Under the pieces are notes generated by a model. It did no database searches. It worked only from the letters and a program-made list of their open reading frames with translations, and was not told the origin of the DNA. A stretch of 64,000 nucleotides of DNA from Halomonas sp. 328 (GTDB taxonomy: Bacteria > Pseudomonadota > Gammaproteobacteria > Pseudomonadales > Halomonadaceae), in contig NZ_JADOTW010000009.1 of NCBI RefSeq assembly GCF_015645095.1, forward strand, positions 62,001 through 126,000, in the 5' to 3' direction. Made by a program: the position numbers and the translations under genes. Position 1 is the stretch's first letter; each line of letters starts with the position of its first letter. This document shows, piece after piece, positions 43,421 through 52,595 of this stretch.

Positions 43421-45070
43421 ATGAGCCTGTTTTCCATCGGCGTCAGCGGCCTGAATGCCGCCCAGAACGCCCTCGCCACCACCGGCAACAACATCACCAA
43501 TGTCTATACCCCGGGTTACAACCGGGAACTGACGATCCTCAGCGAGGGGCGTGCCGACAGCGGTGGGGTCCGGGTGCAGGACATCCAGCGTCAGTTCAAC
43601 CAGTACGTGGCCGGGCAGCTCAATGCCGCCACCAGCAAGTCCTCGGCGCTCAATACCTACCAGGGGCAGATCAGCCAGATCGATAACCTGCTGGCGGATC
43701 GCGAGGCGGGCCTGGCGCCGCTGATGCAGAACTTCTTCTCCTCCCTGGAGGACCTGGCCGGGGCGCCTTCCGACCCGGCGGCCCGCCAGGGGGTGATCGG
43801 CACGGCGGATACTTTGAGTGCCCAGTTCCGCTCCTTCGACGGCTACCTCGAGGACATGCAGCGGGGCGTCAATGGCCTGATCGGCGACGAGATCACCCAG
43901 ATCAATAACGCCACCGAGGAGCTGGCCTACCTCAACCGCGAGATCGCCCTGGCCCGGGCGCGCAGCGGCGAGGCCCCCAACAGCCTGCTCAACCAGCGCG
44001 ACCACCTGATTCACCAGATCAGCGAGCGCATGGACGTGCGCCTCACTATCCAGGACGGCAAGAGCTATAACCTCAGCCTGCCCAATGGCCAGCCGCTGGT
44101 GGCCGGCACCCAGGCCTTCAAGCTGGAGGCGGTGGCCTCTCTCGAGGATCCCCAGCGCACCATCGTGGGCTACCGGGACGGCGCCAATAACCTGGTACGC
44201 CTGGGGGAGGACGTGATTCAGGGCGGCACCCTGGGGGGCATCATGACCTTCCGATCCGAATCGCTGGATCGGGTCCAGAATCAGCTCGGTCAGATGGCGG
44301 TCTCCCTGGCCGAGGCCTTCAATGCCCAGCATCGTCAGGGGATCGACCTGAATGGCGATGCCGGTGGGGACCTGTTCGGCATCGGTCAGCCGCTGGCCTA
44401 TCGCCATGACGCCAACGCCAGCGACGCCTCCCTAGAGGTGGCCTTCGGTACCTACAACGACCCGGTGGGTGGCCCGGGTGACCTCACCAACCTGGCCGCC
44501 ACCGGCTATGACGTGACCTTCGACGGCACCGACTACGTGGTCACCCGCCAGGATAACGGCGCGACCCTGGATCCCGCCGATATCGACCTGACCGGGGGCG
44601 TGCTCTCCTTCGGCGGCCTGGAGATCACCATTCAGAACGGTCCGCCCGATGCCGGTGATCGCTTCAATGTCCAGCCCCTCAAGCGCGCCGCCGGGGGCAT
44701 GGAGAACCAGATTCGCGATACCAGCAAGATCGCCGCCGGCGAAGAGGACTTCAGTGGCGATAACCGCAACGCCCTGGCCCTCCAGTCCCTCCAGGACAAG
44801 CAGGTGGTGGGGGGCTCGGCGACCCTGAGCCAGGCCTATGGCTCCCTGGTCAGCGACGTGGGCAATCGGAGCAATATCGTCCAGGTGAATGCCTCGGCCC
44901 AGCAGGGCCTGACCGACCAGCTCAAGGGGGTGCAGCAGTCCGAGTCCGGGGTCAACCTGGACGAGGAGTTTGCCAACCTGATGCGTTACCAGCAGTACTA
45001 CATGGCCAACGCCAAGGTGATCGAGACCGGCACCACGGTGATCGACACCCTGCTGAACCTGCGCAACTAA
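43421..45070 (+). CDS. flgK: Hook-filament junction protein FlgK (HAP1)
   Basis: Junction protein of 549 residues. The N-terminal SLFSIGVSGLNAAQNALATTGNNITNV and the C-terminal VNLDEEFANLMRYQQYYMANAKVIETGTTVIDTLL blocks, in parts, are typical of FlgK. The large middle region is variable. It is exported with FlgN as chaperone and forms the first junction zone between hook and filament. A sigma-28 promoter directly precedes it. flgL follows after 15 bases. Confidence 0.95.
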   Translation: MSLFSIGVSGLNAAQNALATTGNNITNVYTPGYNRELTILSEGRADSGGVRVQDIQRQFNQYVAGQLNAATSKSSALNTYQGQISQIDNLLADREAGLAPLMQNFFSSLEDLAGAPSDPAARQGVIGTADTLSAQFRSFDGYLEDMQRGVNGLIGDEITQINNATEELAYLNREIALARARSGEAPNSLLNQRDHLIHQISERMDVRLTIQDGKSYNLSLPNGQPLVAGTQAFKLEAVASLEDPQRTIVGYRDGANNLVRLGEDVIQGGTLGGIMTFRSESLDRVQNQLGQMAVSLAEAFNAQHRQGIDLNGDAGGDLFGIGQPLAYRHDANASDASLEVAFGTYNDPVGGPGDLTNLAATGYDVTFDGTDYVVTRQDNGATLDPADIDLTGGVLSFGGLEITIQNGPPDAGDRFNVQPLKRAAGGMENQIRDTSKIAAGEEDFSGDNRNALALQSLQDKQVVGGSATLSQAYGSLVSDVGNRSNIVQVNASAQQGLTDQLKGVQQSESGVNLDEEFANLMRYQQYYMANAKVIETGTTVIDTLLNLRN

Positions 45071-45085
45071 CAAGGAGCGTTTATC

Positions 45086-46294
45086 GTGCGTATCAGTACC
45101 GTCACTATGTTCGAGATGAACGTGGCCAGCATGAACCGTCAGCAGGGCGACTTCCTGAAGGTGGGCCAGCAGATCGCCAGCGGCAAGCGGGTGGTCAACC
45201 CCTCCGACGACCCCCAGGCGGCGTCCCGGGCGGTGGGGGTCTCCCAGTCCAAGGCGGTGACCCAGCAGTATGCCGATGCGCGGGTCAGTGCCCGTAACTC
45301 CCTGGCCCAGAGCGAGAGCATTCTCAACAGCGTCAACGACGGCATCACCCGGGCCAAGACCCTGCTGCTGCAGGCCTCCAGCGATACCCTGAGCGACGTG
45401 GACCGCAACTCCGTGGCCAGCGAGCTCAAGGGGCTCTATGAGTCGCTGCTGGGCCAGGCCAATAGCACCGACGGCAACGGCCGCTACCTGTTCGGCGGCT
45501 ATCGGGACAACGCCCCGCCCTTCGCCAAGGACGCCGGTGGCCAGGTCCAGTACGAGGGCGATACCCGTAACCGCGAGCAGCGCATCGATAGCTCCCGGCT
45601 GATGCCGGTCACCGACAGCGGCGCCGATATCTTCCAGAGCGTGCATGCCAGTGCCGGCCTGCTGGTCAAGGCGGAAGGCGGCAACGATGGCAATGTCACC
45701 TTCGGCTCGCCATTGACCACCGACCTCTCCGATGCCGATTATGGCACTCCGCAGGCCATCGAGTTTGCGGTGGATGCAGTAACAGGAGACATCACCTATT
45801 CGACGGACGGTGGAACCAGCTTCGCGGCCTATAACCCCGAAGGCACCCGTATCGAAGTGGCCGGGATGGCGGTGGAGCTCAAGGGCACCCCCGCCGATGG
45901 CGACGAGTTGACCCTGGGGCGCGCCACCGAGATGGAGCCGGACCTCTTCCGCACCTTGGAGAACGCCATCGCGCTCCTCGAGGAACCCGCCGATACCCCG
46001 GCCAAGAAGGCCGCCCTGCGCAATACCCTCAATACCAGCCTGCGCGAACTGGATAATGCCCAGGACAATGTCCTGACGGTGCGCGCCTCGGTAGGGGCCC
46101 GGCTCAACGAGCTGGACGTGGTGGACAGCGTGGCCGGCAATCGCATGCTCAACTACGAGCAGACCCTCTCCGACCTGGTCGACCTCGACTACGTGGAGGC
46201 CGCCGCCGAGTACAGCCTGCGCCAGGTGGGGCTGATGGCGGCCCAGAAGGCCTTCGTCGATATCCAGGGCATGTCGCTCTTCGACCGCATGTAA
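45086..46294 (+). CDS. flgL: Hook-filament junction protein FlgL (HAP3)
   Basis: Flagellin-related junction protein of 402 residues. It starts with GTG at 45086, nine bases after AAGGAG, and begins RISTVTMFEMNVASMNRQQGDFLKVGQQIASGKRV in parts. The block NPSDDPQAASRAV is diagnostic of flagellin-like N-termini. The C-terminal region (YEQTLSDLVDLDYVEAAAEYSLRQVGLMAAQKAF in parts) packs with it in the junction. It ends the flgKL unit before a bidirectional hairpin. Confidence 0.95.
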   Translation: MRISTVTMFEMNVASMNRQQGDFLKVGQQIASGKRVVNPSDDPQAASRAVGVSQSKAVTQQYADARVSARNSLAQSESILNSVNDGITRAKTLLLQASSDTLSDVDRNSVASELKGLYESLLGQANSTDGNGRYLFGGYRDNAPPFAKDAGGQVQYEGDTRNREQRIDSSRLMPVTDSGADIFQSVHASAGLLVKAEGGNDGNVTFGSPLTTDLSDADYGTPQAIEFAVDAVTGDITYSTDGGTSFAAYNPEGTRIEVAGMAVELKGTPADGDELTLGRATEMEPDLFRTLENAIALLEEPADTPAKKAALRNTLNTSLRELDNAQDNVLTVRASVGARLNELDVVDSVAGNRMLNYEQTLSDLVDLDYVEAAAEYSLRQVGLMAAQKAFVDIQGMSLFDRM

Positions 46295-46309
46295 GGCACA
46301 GCCCAAGAC

Positions 46310-46338
46310 AACACGGCCGCCGATCGGGCGGCCGTGTT
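46310..46338. terminator. Bidirectional terminator between flgL and fliR
   Basis: ACACGGCCGCC, loop GATCG, GGCGGCCGTGT, framed by AA and TT, between convergent genes. Confidence 0.82.
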
Positions 46339-46361
46339 GCGTCTGGGGCGTCGTGAGGGAA

Positions 46362-47153
46362 TCAGGCCAGCGGCGCCAGGGCCTCGATCAGCTGGTGCAT
46401 GACGCCGATCCCTTGGCTGAACAGCCGCGACAGGAAGCGCCCCAGGTCGGTCATCAGCACCATCAGCAGGAAGAGCCCCACCGTCAGCGAGGTGGGGAAG
46501 CCGATATTGAAGACGGTGAGCTGGGGCGCCGAGCGGTTGAGGATGCCCAGCGACAGGCTGATGATCAGCAGCGAGCCCATCACCGGCAGCGCCAGCAGCA
46601 TCCCCGAGGTCATGATGGTGCCGCCGTAGCGCACCAGCATCTCGAAGGCCCCGGCATTCAGTCCCTCCAGCCCGATGGGCAGCACAGTGAAGCTGCGCAC
46701 CAGGGTCTCCATCACCATCAGGTGGCCGTCGAAGGCGAGGAACATCAGCAGGGTGATCATGTAGAGCACCCGCGAGAGCACCATGGTGTTGGTGCCGCTC
46801 GAGGGGTCGAAGAAGGTGGCGAAGGCCAGGCCCATGGAGAGGCCGATGAATTCCCCGGTGGCCTGCACCACCGCCAGGGTCACCTGCATCACCAGGCCGA
46901 TGGCGATACCGATGATCAACTGCTCCACCATGATGCCGAGGCTCGCCCAGGAGACCAGTGGCACCTGGGGCAGGGGCGGTAGCAGGGGCGCCGCGGCCAC
47001 CGTCACCAGCACGCCCAGGGCGACCTTCACCTGGTTGGGCACGCTGGAGTGGCCCCACAGGGGAGCGGCCAGCAGGAAGCCGGTGATGCGCATGAAGGGC
47101 CACAGGAAGGCGATCAACCAGCCCTGCAGCTGGGCGAAGGTGACCTCGACCAT
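46362..47153 (-). CDS. fliR: Flagellar export gate protein FliR
   Basis: Inner-membrane export-gate component of 263 residues with about six hydrophobic segments. The blocks FAQLQGWLIAFLWPFMRITGFLL, FDPSSGTNTMVLSRVLYMITLL and MVLMTDLGRFLSRLF, in parts, fit FliR. It forms the core of the export channel with FliP and FliQ. The ATG follows the fliQ stop directly (TAGATG). It is the last gene of the long fliF-to-fliR run. Confidence 0.95.
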   Translation of the reverse strand: MVEVTFAQLQGWLIAFLWPFMRITGFLLAAPLWGHSSVPNQVKVALGVLVTVAAAPLLPPLPQVPLVSWASLGIMVEQLIIGIAIGLVMQVTLAVVQATGEFIGLSMGLAFATFFDPSSGTNTMVLSRVLYMITLLMFLAFDGHLMVMETLVRSFTVLPIGLEGLNAGAFEMLVRYGGTIMTSGMLLALPVMGSLLIISLSLGILNRSAPQLTVFNIGFPTSLTVGLFLLMVLMTDLGRFLSRLFSQGIGVMHQLIEALAPLA

Positions 47154-47423
47154 CTAGGAGATCATCGTCGGGATATTGGTAAACAGCTCGCGGGTGAAGT
47201 CGGTGATGCGCTTGAGCAGCCAGGGCCCGGAGATCACCAGCACCGCGAAGACCCCGAGGATCTTGGGAATGAAGGAGAGGGTCATCTCGTTGATCTGGGT
47301 GGCGGCCTGGAAGAGGCTGACCAGCAGGCCGGTACTCAGGGCGGTGAGCAGCAACGGGGCCGCCAGCCACAGGGTCACCTGCATGCCCTGGTAGGCCAGG
47401 CTCATCACCATCTCGGGGGTCAT
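47154..47423 (-). CDS. fliQ: Flagellar export gate protein FliQ
   Basis: Two-helix membrane protein of 89 residues, the normal size. The segments AAPLLLTALSTGLLVSLFQAATQINEMTLSFIPKI and LFTNIPTMIS (ends) are diagnostic. It lies between fliP and fliR in the invariant order fliPQR. Confidence 0.95.
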   Translation of the reverse strand: MTPEMVMSLAYQGMQVTLWLAAPLLLTALSTGLLVSLFQAATQINEMTLSFIPKILGVFAVLVISGPWLLKRITDFTRELFTNIPTMIS

Positions 47424-47456
47424 GGGTGCGCTCCTTGCCCGCGCTCATGCTCGGGG

Positions 47457-48206
47457 CTAGATATAGAAACTCTCCGCCAGGGAGCCGATGATCAGCTGCC
47501 AGCCATCCACCAGCACGAACAGCATCAGCTTGAAGGGCAGCGAGATGGTGGCCGGTGGCACCATCATCATGCCCAGCGACATCAGGACGCTGGCGACCAC
47601 CAGGTCGATGATCAGGAAAGGGATAAAGATGGTGAAGCCGATCTGGAAGGCGGTCTTCAGCTCGCTGGTCACGAAGGCCGGCACCAGCACCTGCAGGGGC
47701 ACGTCCTCGGGCCCCTGGAAGGGGCCCGCCCCGGCCAGGTTGGCGAACAGCGCCAGGTCCGGCTCCCGGGTTTGGCCGAGCATGAACTCCCGGAAGGGCT
47801 CGGCGCCGATGGCCAGGAAGTCATCGAAGTTGATGTCACCGGCGCTCAGCGGCGCCCAGGCCTGCTCATAGACCTGGGCGAAGACCGGCGACATCACGAA
47901 GAAGGTCAGGAACAGCGCCAGGCCCAGCAGGATCTGGTTGGGGGGCGTGGACTGGGTGCCCATGGCGGTACGCAGCAGGCTCAGCACGATGATGATGCGG
48001 GTGAAACAGGTCATCATCAGCAGCAGGGCCGGCAGGAAGGCCATGCTGCTGAGCAGCAGCAGGGTCTGCAGGGAGAGTGACCACTGCTGGCCGCCATCCT
48101 CCATGGGGCGGCTGGTGATGCCCGGCAGCTCCTGGGCCAGGCCCAGGCTGGGCCAACTGGCCAGCAGGGCCACGCCGAGCAGCAGCAGGAGACGCGAGTG
48201 GCTCAC
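47457..48206 (-). CDS. fliP: Flagellar export gate protein FliP
   Basis: Export-gate protein of 249 residues made with a cleavable signal peptide ([20 protein letters not shown]). Conserved blocks include [41 protein letters not shown], in parts, and [33 protein letters not shown] near the end. Five FliP subunits form the inner ring of the export channel. Its start overlaps the fliO stop by 4 bases. Confidence 0.96.
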   Translation of the reverse strand: MSHSRLLLLLGVALLASWPSLGLAQELPGITSRPMEDGGQQWSLSLQTLLLLSSMAFLPALLLMMTCFTRIIIVLSLLRTAMGTQSTPPNQILLGLALFLTFFVMSPVFAQVYEQAWAPLSAGDINFDDFLAIGAEPFREFMLGQTREPDLALFANLAGAGPFQGPEDVPLQVLVPAFVTSELKTAFQIGFTIFIPFLIIDLVVASVLMSLGMMMVPPATISLPFKLMLFVLVDGWQLIIGSLAESFYI

Positions 48207-48628
48207 CGTGACTTCCCTCTCAACAGCTCGCGACCATTGTGCTTGAGCGCCGCGGCGAAGCGTTCGCCGAAGCCGGACTCGCCGTCGTGGGTCGTGCCGA
48301 GCCCCTGGGCCAGGGCCTCGCTGGCCGTGGTCTCCCGGGCGGGCAGCTGATGCAGCGGGGTGATGCGCCCGCCGCCGACCCCCAGCACCAGCCAGGTGTC
48401 GTCCACCTCGACCACCACCACCCGCTCCTTGGGTCCCAGGGCGGTGCTGGCGACGACCCTGAGGTTCAGGGCCTGGGCATGGCGGTTCGGACCCAGTCGG
48501 GTCAGCAGGTAGCGGGAGAGGAAGATCAGCCCCAGCACCAGGGCCAGGGCGGCGGCGGTCTTGCCCAGGGTGGCCAGCCCCACCAGGGCTTCGCCGCCGG
48601 CCAGGCCGGTGTCGCTCACGCTGCTCAT
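48203..48628 (-). CDS. fliO: Flagellar biosynthesis protein FliO
   Basis: Single-pass membrane protein of 141 residues with one helix (about 22-42, [16 protein letters not shown] area) and a cytoplasmic domain that includes [31 protein letters not shown] in parts, typical of FliO. It assists assembly of the FliP ring. It overlaps fliN and fliP by 4 bases each. Sequence conservation is low, so assignment rests partly on position. Confidence 0.9.
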   Translation of the reverse strand: MSSVSDTGLAGGEALVGLATLGKTAAALALVLGLIFLSRYLLTRLGPNRHAQALNLRVVASTALGPKERVVVVEVDDTWLVLGVGGGRITPLHQLPARETTASEALAQGLGTTHDGESGFGERFAAALKHNGRELLRGKSR

Positions 48629-49179
48629 CGGTTCAGCTTCTGGACCCGCTCGGAGGGGGTGATGATCTCGGTGATGCGGATGCCGTACTTGTCATCCACC
48701 ACCACCACCTCGCCCTGGGCGATCAGGTAGCCATTGATCAGGATATCCATGGGCTCGCCGGCCAGGCCATCCAGCTCGATCACCGAACCCTGGGCCAGCT
48801 CCAGCAGCTGCTTGATGGTGATGCGGGTGCGCCCCAGCTCCACGGTCAGCTTGACCGGGATATCCATGATCATCTCCAGGTCCCGCGGCGTGCCGGCGGG
48901 GCTTCCCCCCTCCAGGGGACGGAACACCTGTTCGCCGGCGGCCTGGGCCTGGCCGCCTTCGCTGGCCTCCTGTTCGGCCAGGGCATCGGCCCAGGGATCG
49001 GCCTCGTCGGCGCTCCCCGCGTCAGTTCCCTCGGCGGCCTGCTGCTCGGCCATCGCCTCGGCCCAGGGATCGGCCTCGTCGGCCGTGCTCTTGCCCTCGG
49101 CGGCCTCCTGCTCCGCCATGGCATCGGCCCAGGCGTCCTCGGTGGGTTTCTGATCGTCGGGCTTGTTGGGATCAGTCAT
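48625..49179 (-). CDS. fliN: Flagellar motor switch protein FliN with N-terminal repeats
   Basis: C-ring protein of 184 residues. The C-terminal 80 residues form the SpoA (surface presentation of antigens) domain: [52 protein letters not shown], in parts. The N-terminal part is unusual: a 16-residue unit of the type [16 protein letters not shown] occurs three times (about 14-29, 36-51, 60-75), very acidic, probably disordered or helical. The ATG at 49179 follows AAGGAAG and overlaps the fliM end by 8 bases. Confidence 0.94.
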   Translation of the reverse strand: MTDPNKPDDQKPTEDAWADAMAEQEAAEGKSTADEADPWAEAMAEQQAAEGTDAGSADEADPWADALAEQEASEGGQAQAAGEQVFRPLEGGSPAGTPRDLEMIMDIPVKLTVELGRTRITIKQLLELAQGSVIELDGLAGEPMDILINGYLIAQGEVVVVDDKYGIRITEIITPSERVQKLNR

Positions 49180-50224
49180 GCTTGGCTTCCTTGGCTTTCG
49201 ACACGGCACCCTTGACGAAGTCGCTCTTGGTGGGCACGTGCTGGGAGAGGTGGTCGATCATGCGTTTGACGCGCAGGGCGCGCTGGCCATTCTGGCTGCC
49301 GTAGTCGCACTCCATTACCGGGACGCCGTCCACATGGGCGGTGACCGTATTGGGGAGTTCCAGGGGCAGGACATCCCCCACCTGCAGCGACAGCACCTCG
49401 CCGATGCTCGAGGGCAGGGTGGTGAACTCGGCCACCAGGTCCACCTCGGACTGGCGCAGTTCGCCGGCCATGCGCTGGGTCCACTGCTTGTGGTCGCCGC
49501 CCTCCTGGGAGTCGCTCATGGGGTTGGCCAGCAGATCCCGCAGCGGCTCGATCATCGAGAAGGGCATGCAGATCTGGAAATCGCTGGCCAGGTTGCCCAC
49601 CTCCAGATGGAAGTTGGTGTTGACCACGATCTCGTTGGGCGAGTTGGTGATGTTGGCGAACTTGGCCTGCATCTCCGAGCGCAGGAAGCTGATCTCCAGG
49701 GGGTAGACCGACTTCCAGGCCTCCTGGTAGCTGTCCAGGGCAAGGTTGAGGATGCGCCGGATGATGCGTTGTTCGGTATGGGTGAACTCGCGCCCCTCGG
49801 ACTTGGTGACGAAGCGCCCGTCGCCGCCGAAGAGGTTGTCCACCACCATGAACACCAGGGTGGGGGGGAAGACCACCAGGGCCGAGCCGCGCAGCGGCTT
49901 CATGCCGATCAGGTTGATGTTGGTGGGTACCGGCACATTGCGCGAGAAGTCGCTGTAGCTCTGGTAGCGTACCGCCCCCACGGTGATATCGGCGCTGCGT
50001 CGCATCAGGTTGAACAGCCCCATGCGGAACTGGCGGGCGAAGCGCTCATTGATGATATCCAGCGCCTGCAGCCGCTCGCGAATCACCCGATGCTGGGTGG
50101 CCGGGTCATAGGGACGCACGCGGGGCGAGTCCCCGTCGTTATCCCCGGGGCCGTCCTCCTCGCCGCTGACCCCCTTGAGGAGGGCGTCGATTTCTTCCTG
50201 CGAGAGCAGATCGTCTTGAGACAT
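49172..50224 (-). CDS. fliM: Flagellar motor switch protein FliM
   Basis: C-ring protein of 350 residues. The N-terminal LLSQEEIDALLKG is the CheY-P binding segment, the middle domain contains NLIGMKPLRGSALVVFPPTLVFMVVDNLFGGDGRF in parts, and the C-terminal SpoA domain ends the protein. It binds phosphorylated CheY and passes the signal to FliG to switch rotation. It lies between fliL and fliN. Confidence 0.97.
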   Translation of the reverse strand: MSQDDLLSQEEIDALLKGVSGEEDGPGDNDGDSPRVRPYDPATQHRVIRERLQALDIINERFARQFRMGLFNLMRRSADITVGAVRYQSYSDFSRNVPVPTNINLIGMKPLRGSALVVFPPTLVFMVVDNLFGGDGRFVTKSEGREFTHTEQRIIRRILNLALDSYQEAWKSVYPLEISFLRSEMQAKFANITNSPNEIVVNTNFHLEVGNLASDFQICMPFSMIEPLRDLLANPMSDSQEGGDHKQWTQRMAGELRQSEVDLVAEFTTLPSSIGEVLSLQVGDVLPLELPNTVTAHVDGVPVMECDYGSQNGQRALRVKRMIDHLSQHVPTKSDFVKGAVSKAKEAKHD

Positions 50225-50244
50225 GGTGCGGATGCGCCTGTGGG

Positions 50245-50730
50245 TTATTGCACGATGAACTCGGTGAAGAGCACCTCTTCCACCGCCAGGGTCGGCTGCG
50301 GCCGGGTCAGGGGCTCGTCGAAGAGGGTCAGTACCTGCTGGGCCAGGGCCTGTCGCCCGCCGGGAGCCTTGAGGTCTTCGTCGAGCTGCTCGGAGAAGAG
50401 CAGCAGCAAGCGGCTGCGCACCAGCGGCAGATGCTCCTGGATGATCTCCTGGGTCACCTCGTCGCCGACCTTGAGGGTCAGGCCCACATAGAGCAGACGG
50501 TCGCTGTAGCGGTTGCTCTGCAGGTTGACGGTGAAAGGATCGACCCGCACGAAGATCGGTGTCGGGCTCTGTACCTGAGCCTCCTGGGGGCCACTGGCCT
50601 GGGCCTCGCCGCGTTGATCCAGCAAGAGATAGACATTTACCGCCGCCACCGCCGCCACCAGGATCACCAGCAGGGCGATCAGGAAGGCCGTCTTGCGTGA
50701 GCCGCCGGCCTTTGCCGCCGCGTTTGCCAT
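50245..50730 (-). CDS. fliL: Flagellar basal-body associated protein FliL
   Basis: Single-pass inner-membrane protein of 161 residues with the helix LIALLVILVAAVAAVNVYLLL near the N-terminus (read in parts) and a periplasmic stomatin-like domain. FliL surrounds stators and affects torque. The ATG at 50730 follows GAGGAG; a GTG at 50736 is in frame. It lies 108 bases after fliK, with a small stem between, so a separate promoter for fliLMNOPQR is possible although none was found. Confidence 0.92.
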   Translation of the reverse strand: MANAAAKAGGSRKTAFLIALLVILVAAVAAVNVYLLLDQRGEAQASGPQEAQVQSPTPIFVRVDPFTVNLQSNRYSDRLLYVGLTLKVGDEVTQEIIQEHLPLVRSRLLLLFSEQLDEDLKAPGGRQALAQQVLTLFDEPLTRPQPTLAVEEVLFTEFIVQ

Positions 50731-50794
50731 GGTCACTCCTCGTCTACAGTTGGGCCGAGTATGCCGCAGCCGACTCGTGCCCGATGATTCGAAC

Positions 50795-50813
50795 AGGGCG
50801 GGGGAAGCGCCCT
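50795..50813 (-). terminator. Weak hairpin between fliK and fliL
   Basis: AGGGCG, loop, CGCCCT, with no T-run. Possibly only a pause or processing site between two operons. Confidence 0.3.
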
Positions 50814-50838
50814 ATCTCCAGGGTTTGTGGGGCTTGTC

Positions 50839-52128
50839 TCAGGCGAAGAGGTCCACACCGCCGCGCAGGCTGGCGGCCAGGCTCGCCTGCTGACGCGCCT
50901 CGAGGGGGGCCATCGCCGGGCCCTCGTCATCGCCCTGTGCCTCGCCTCCGGCCTGGCCGGTGCCATTGCCGCGGGCCAGGAAGCCGCCGGCCTGGTCGCC
51001 GCGCTGCTCGCCCACCGAGGCCTCACCGAGCTGGATTCCCTGCTCGGCCAGGGCCTCGCGCAGTTGCGGCAGGGCCTGCTCCACCGCCTGGCGCACCGGG
51101 GCATGGGCGGAGAGGAACTGGGCCTGGGCCCCCTGATCGCCCAGCTTGAGGCTGACCGACAAGGGGCCCAGCTCGGCGGGGTTGAGGTGCAGTTCGACCT
51201 GGCCGCCACGCTGGCCAAGGCTCACCAGTTGCTGCCCCAGCTGCTGCTCCCAGGCCTGGCTGGCCAGGGGCGCGGTCAGGCTGGCCTGGCCGCTGGCCGG
51301 CATGGCCGGAGCCCCGGTAGCCATAGCCCCGGTGGCCAGGGGCCCGGTGGCCAGAGCCCCGCTGCCCGGGGCGAGCAGGGCCTCGCCGCCCATCGCGCGA
51401 GCCCCGCTGGGGTCCAGGGTCGGGGGCTCGCTGAACAGGCCCTGGGCGACCGGTGGGGGGAGGGGCGCTTGCGGCGGGGTCAGTCCCGGGCGCTCGCCAC
51501 CGGGGGCCCTTCCTTGCGCCGACACCAGGCGGTCCAGTGATTCAGCCGCTAGCCCCTGGGTCGGCTGAAGGGTGGCTCGCTCGAGCGCCCCCGACAGCGG
51601 CTGAAGCCCGCCGCGGCGTCCGGCCTGGGCGGCCATCTCGGTGACCAGGGCAGGGTGGGCCCTGGCGGCCTCGCCGACGGCCGGGGCGGTCGGTTCGGGG
51701 CCGGCCACCAGGGCCAGCCGCGCGGCGATCTCCGCCAGTCGGGGATCGCTGAAGACGACCTCGGCCTGTCGATCCGGTCGCGCGGCTTCCGAGGCGGGGA
51801 GGCGCTCGGCCGGCAGGGGCGTCGGTGCGGTCATGGCCGGCATGGCCTTATCGATCAGCGTCGCTACTGTCTCGCCGCCCTCCTCGTTGCCCGTCTCGGT
51901 GAGGGCCGCGAGCTCGGCCGCCAGGGCCTCGAGGGTCTCGTGAGAGGCGGGCAGGCCCTCGGCCTGCTGGCCCAGTTGGGCCAGCAACGCCTCGGCAGGC
52001 GCCTCCCCCTGGGCGTCGCGCAGCAAGGCGGCGAAGTCGAGTGCCGCGGGATCGAGGGGGCCGGCGTCACCGCGGGGAGCGTTGCCGGAGCGGCCGGCGG
52101 CCAGTGACAGTAGGCTGGCGATATCCAT
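50839..52128 (-). CDS. fliK: Flagellar hook-length control protein FliK
   Basis: Molecular ruler of 429 residues that stops hook growth and switches export specificity. The long N-terminal part is Ala/Pro/Gly-rich and low in conservation, with a run of ATG(P/A)(L/M) units near residues 265-285. The C-terminal globular part contains the conserved LNPAELGPLSVSLKLGDQGAQ block that contacts FlhB. Its ATG shares one base with the fliJ stop (TGATG). Identification is secure from the C-terminal block and from position. Confidence 0.92.
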   Translation of the reverse strand: MDIASLLSLAAGRSGNAPRGDAGPLDPAALDFAALLRDAQGEAPAEALLAQLGQQAEGLPASHETLEALAAELAALTETGNEEGGETVATLIDKAMPAMTAPTPLPAERLPASEAARPDRQAEVVFSDPRLAEIAARLALVAGPEPTAPAVGEAARAHPALVTEMAAQAGRRGGLQPLSGALERATLQPTQGLAAESLDRLVSAQGRAPGGERPGLTPPQAPLPPPVAQGLFSEPPTLDPSGARAMGGEALLAPGSGALATGPLATGAMATGAPAMPASGQASLTAPLASQAWEQQLGQQLVSLGQRGGQVELHLNPAELGPLSVSLKLGDQGAQAQFLSAHAPVRQAVEQALPQLREALAEQGIQLGEASVGEQRGDQAGGFLARGNGTGQAGGEAQGDDEGPAMAPLEARQQASLAASLRGGVDLFA

Positions 52129-52595
52129 CAGTGGCCTCCATGGAGGGGGTGGTGGGTCTGGCGACGCAACAGGGCTTGCTGGGTCAGCTCATCGCTGTGG
52201 CGCAGTTCCTGGCGCTGGATCACCCGCTGGGCCTGCTCGGCGCGGCGACTGGCCAGGGTGTCGTAGGAGGAGAGCTTGCGCTGTTCGCCCTGCCATTGCT
52301 GCTGGCTGCGCGTCACCTGCTGGCGCTGTTGGGCCAGGGTCTGCTGGGCGCGATTCATGGCCTCGTCAAGCGAACGCAGGAAGTGCTGGTAGTTGTGCAT
52401 CGACGCCGGATCGATGCCCTCCTGCATGGCACGTTGCAGGCGCTCGGCATACTCCTGGCGATAGCGCTTCAGGGTCTCCACCTGGGCGACGCCCTGCTGC
52501 TCGCCCTGGCGGGCCTGGGCCAGCCCCAGGGCGGCCTTGTCGCGGCCTTCCCGGGCCAGGTCGATCAGGGTATCCAGGGGACCTTGTTGACTCAT
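52128..52595 (-). CDS. fliJ: Flagellar export protein FliJ
   Basis: Coiled-coil protein of 155 residues, helical throughout (e.g. [21 protein letters not shown]). It sits in the centre of the FliI ATPase ring and resembles the gamma subunit of F-ATPase. Sequence conservation in this family is low, so the call depends on its coiled-coil character and place between fliI and fliK. It overlaps fliI by 4 bases. Confidence 0.9.
   Translation of the reverse strand: MSQQGPLDTLIDLAREGRDKAALGLAQARQGEQQGVAQVETLKRYRQEYAERLQRAMQEGIDPASMHNYQHFLRSLDEAMNRAQQTLAQQRQQVTRSQQQWQGEQRKLSSYDTLASRRAEQAQRVIQRQELRHSDELTQQALLRRQTHHPLHGGH

Noticed and set aside
51295-51370. DNA repeat in fliK (GGCCCCGGTGGCCAGG-type) as a separate element
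   Set aside because: It encodes Ala-Thr-Gly-rich units in the variable part of FliK, where low complexity is common.
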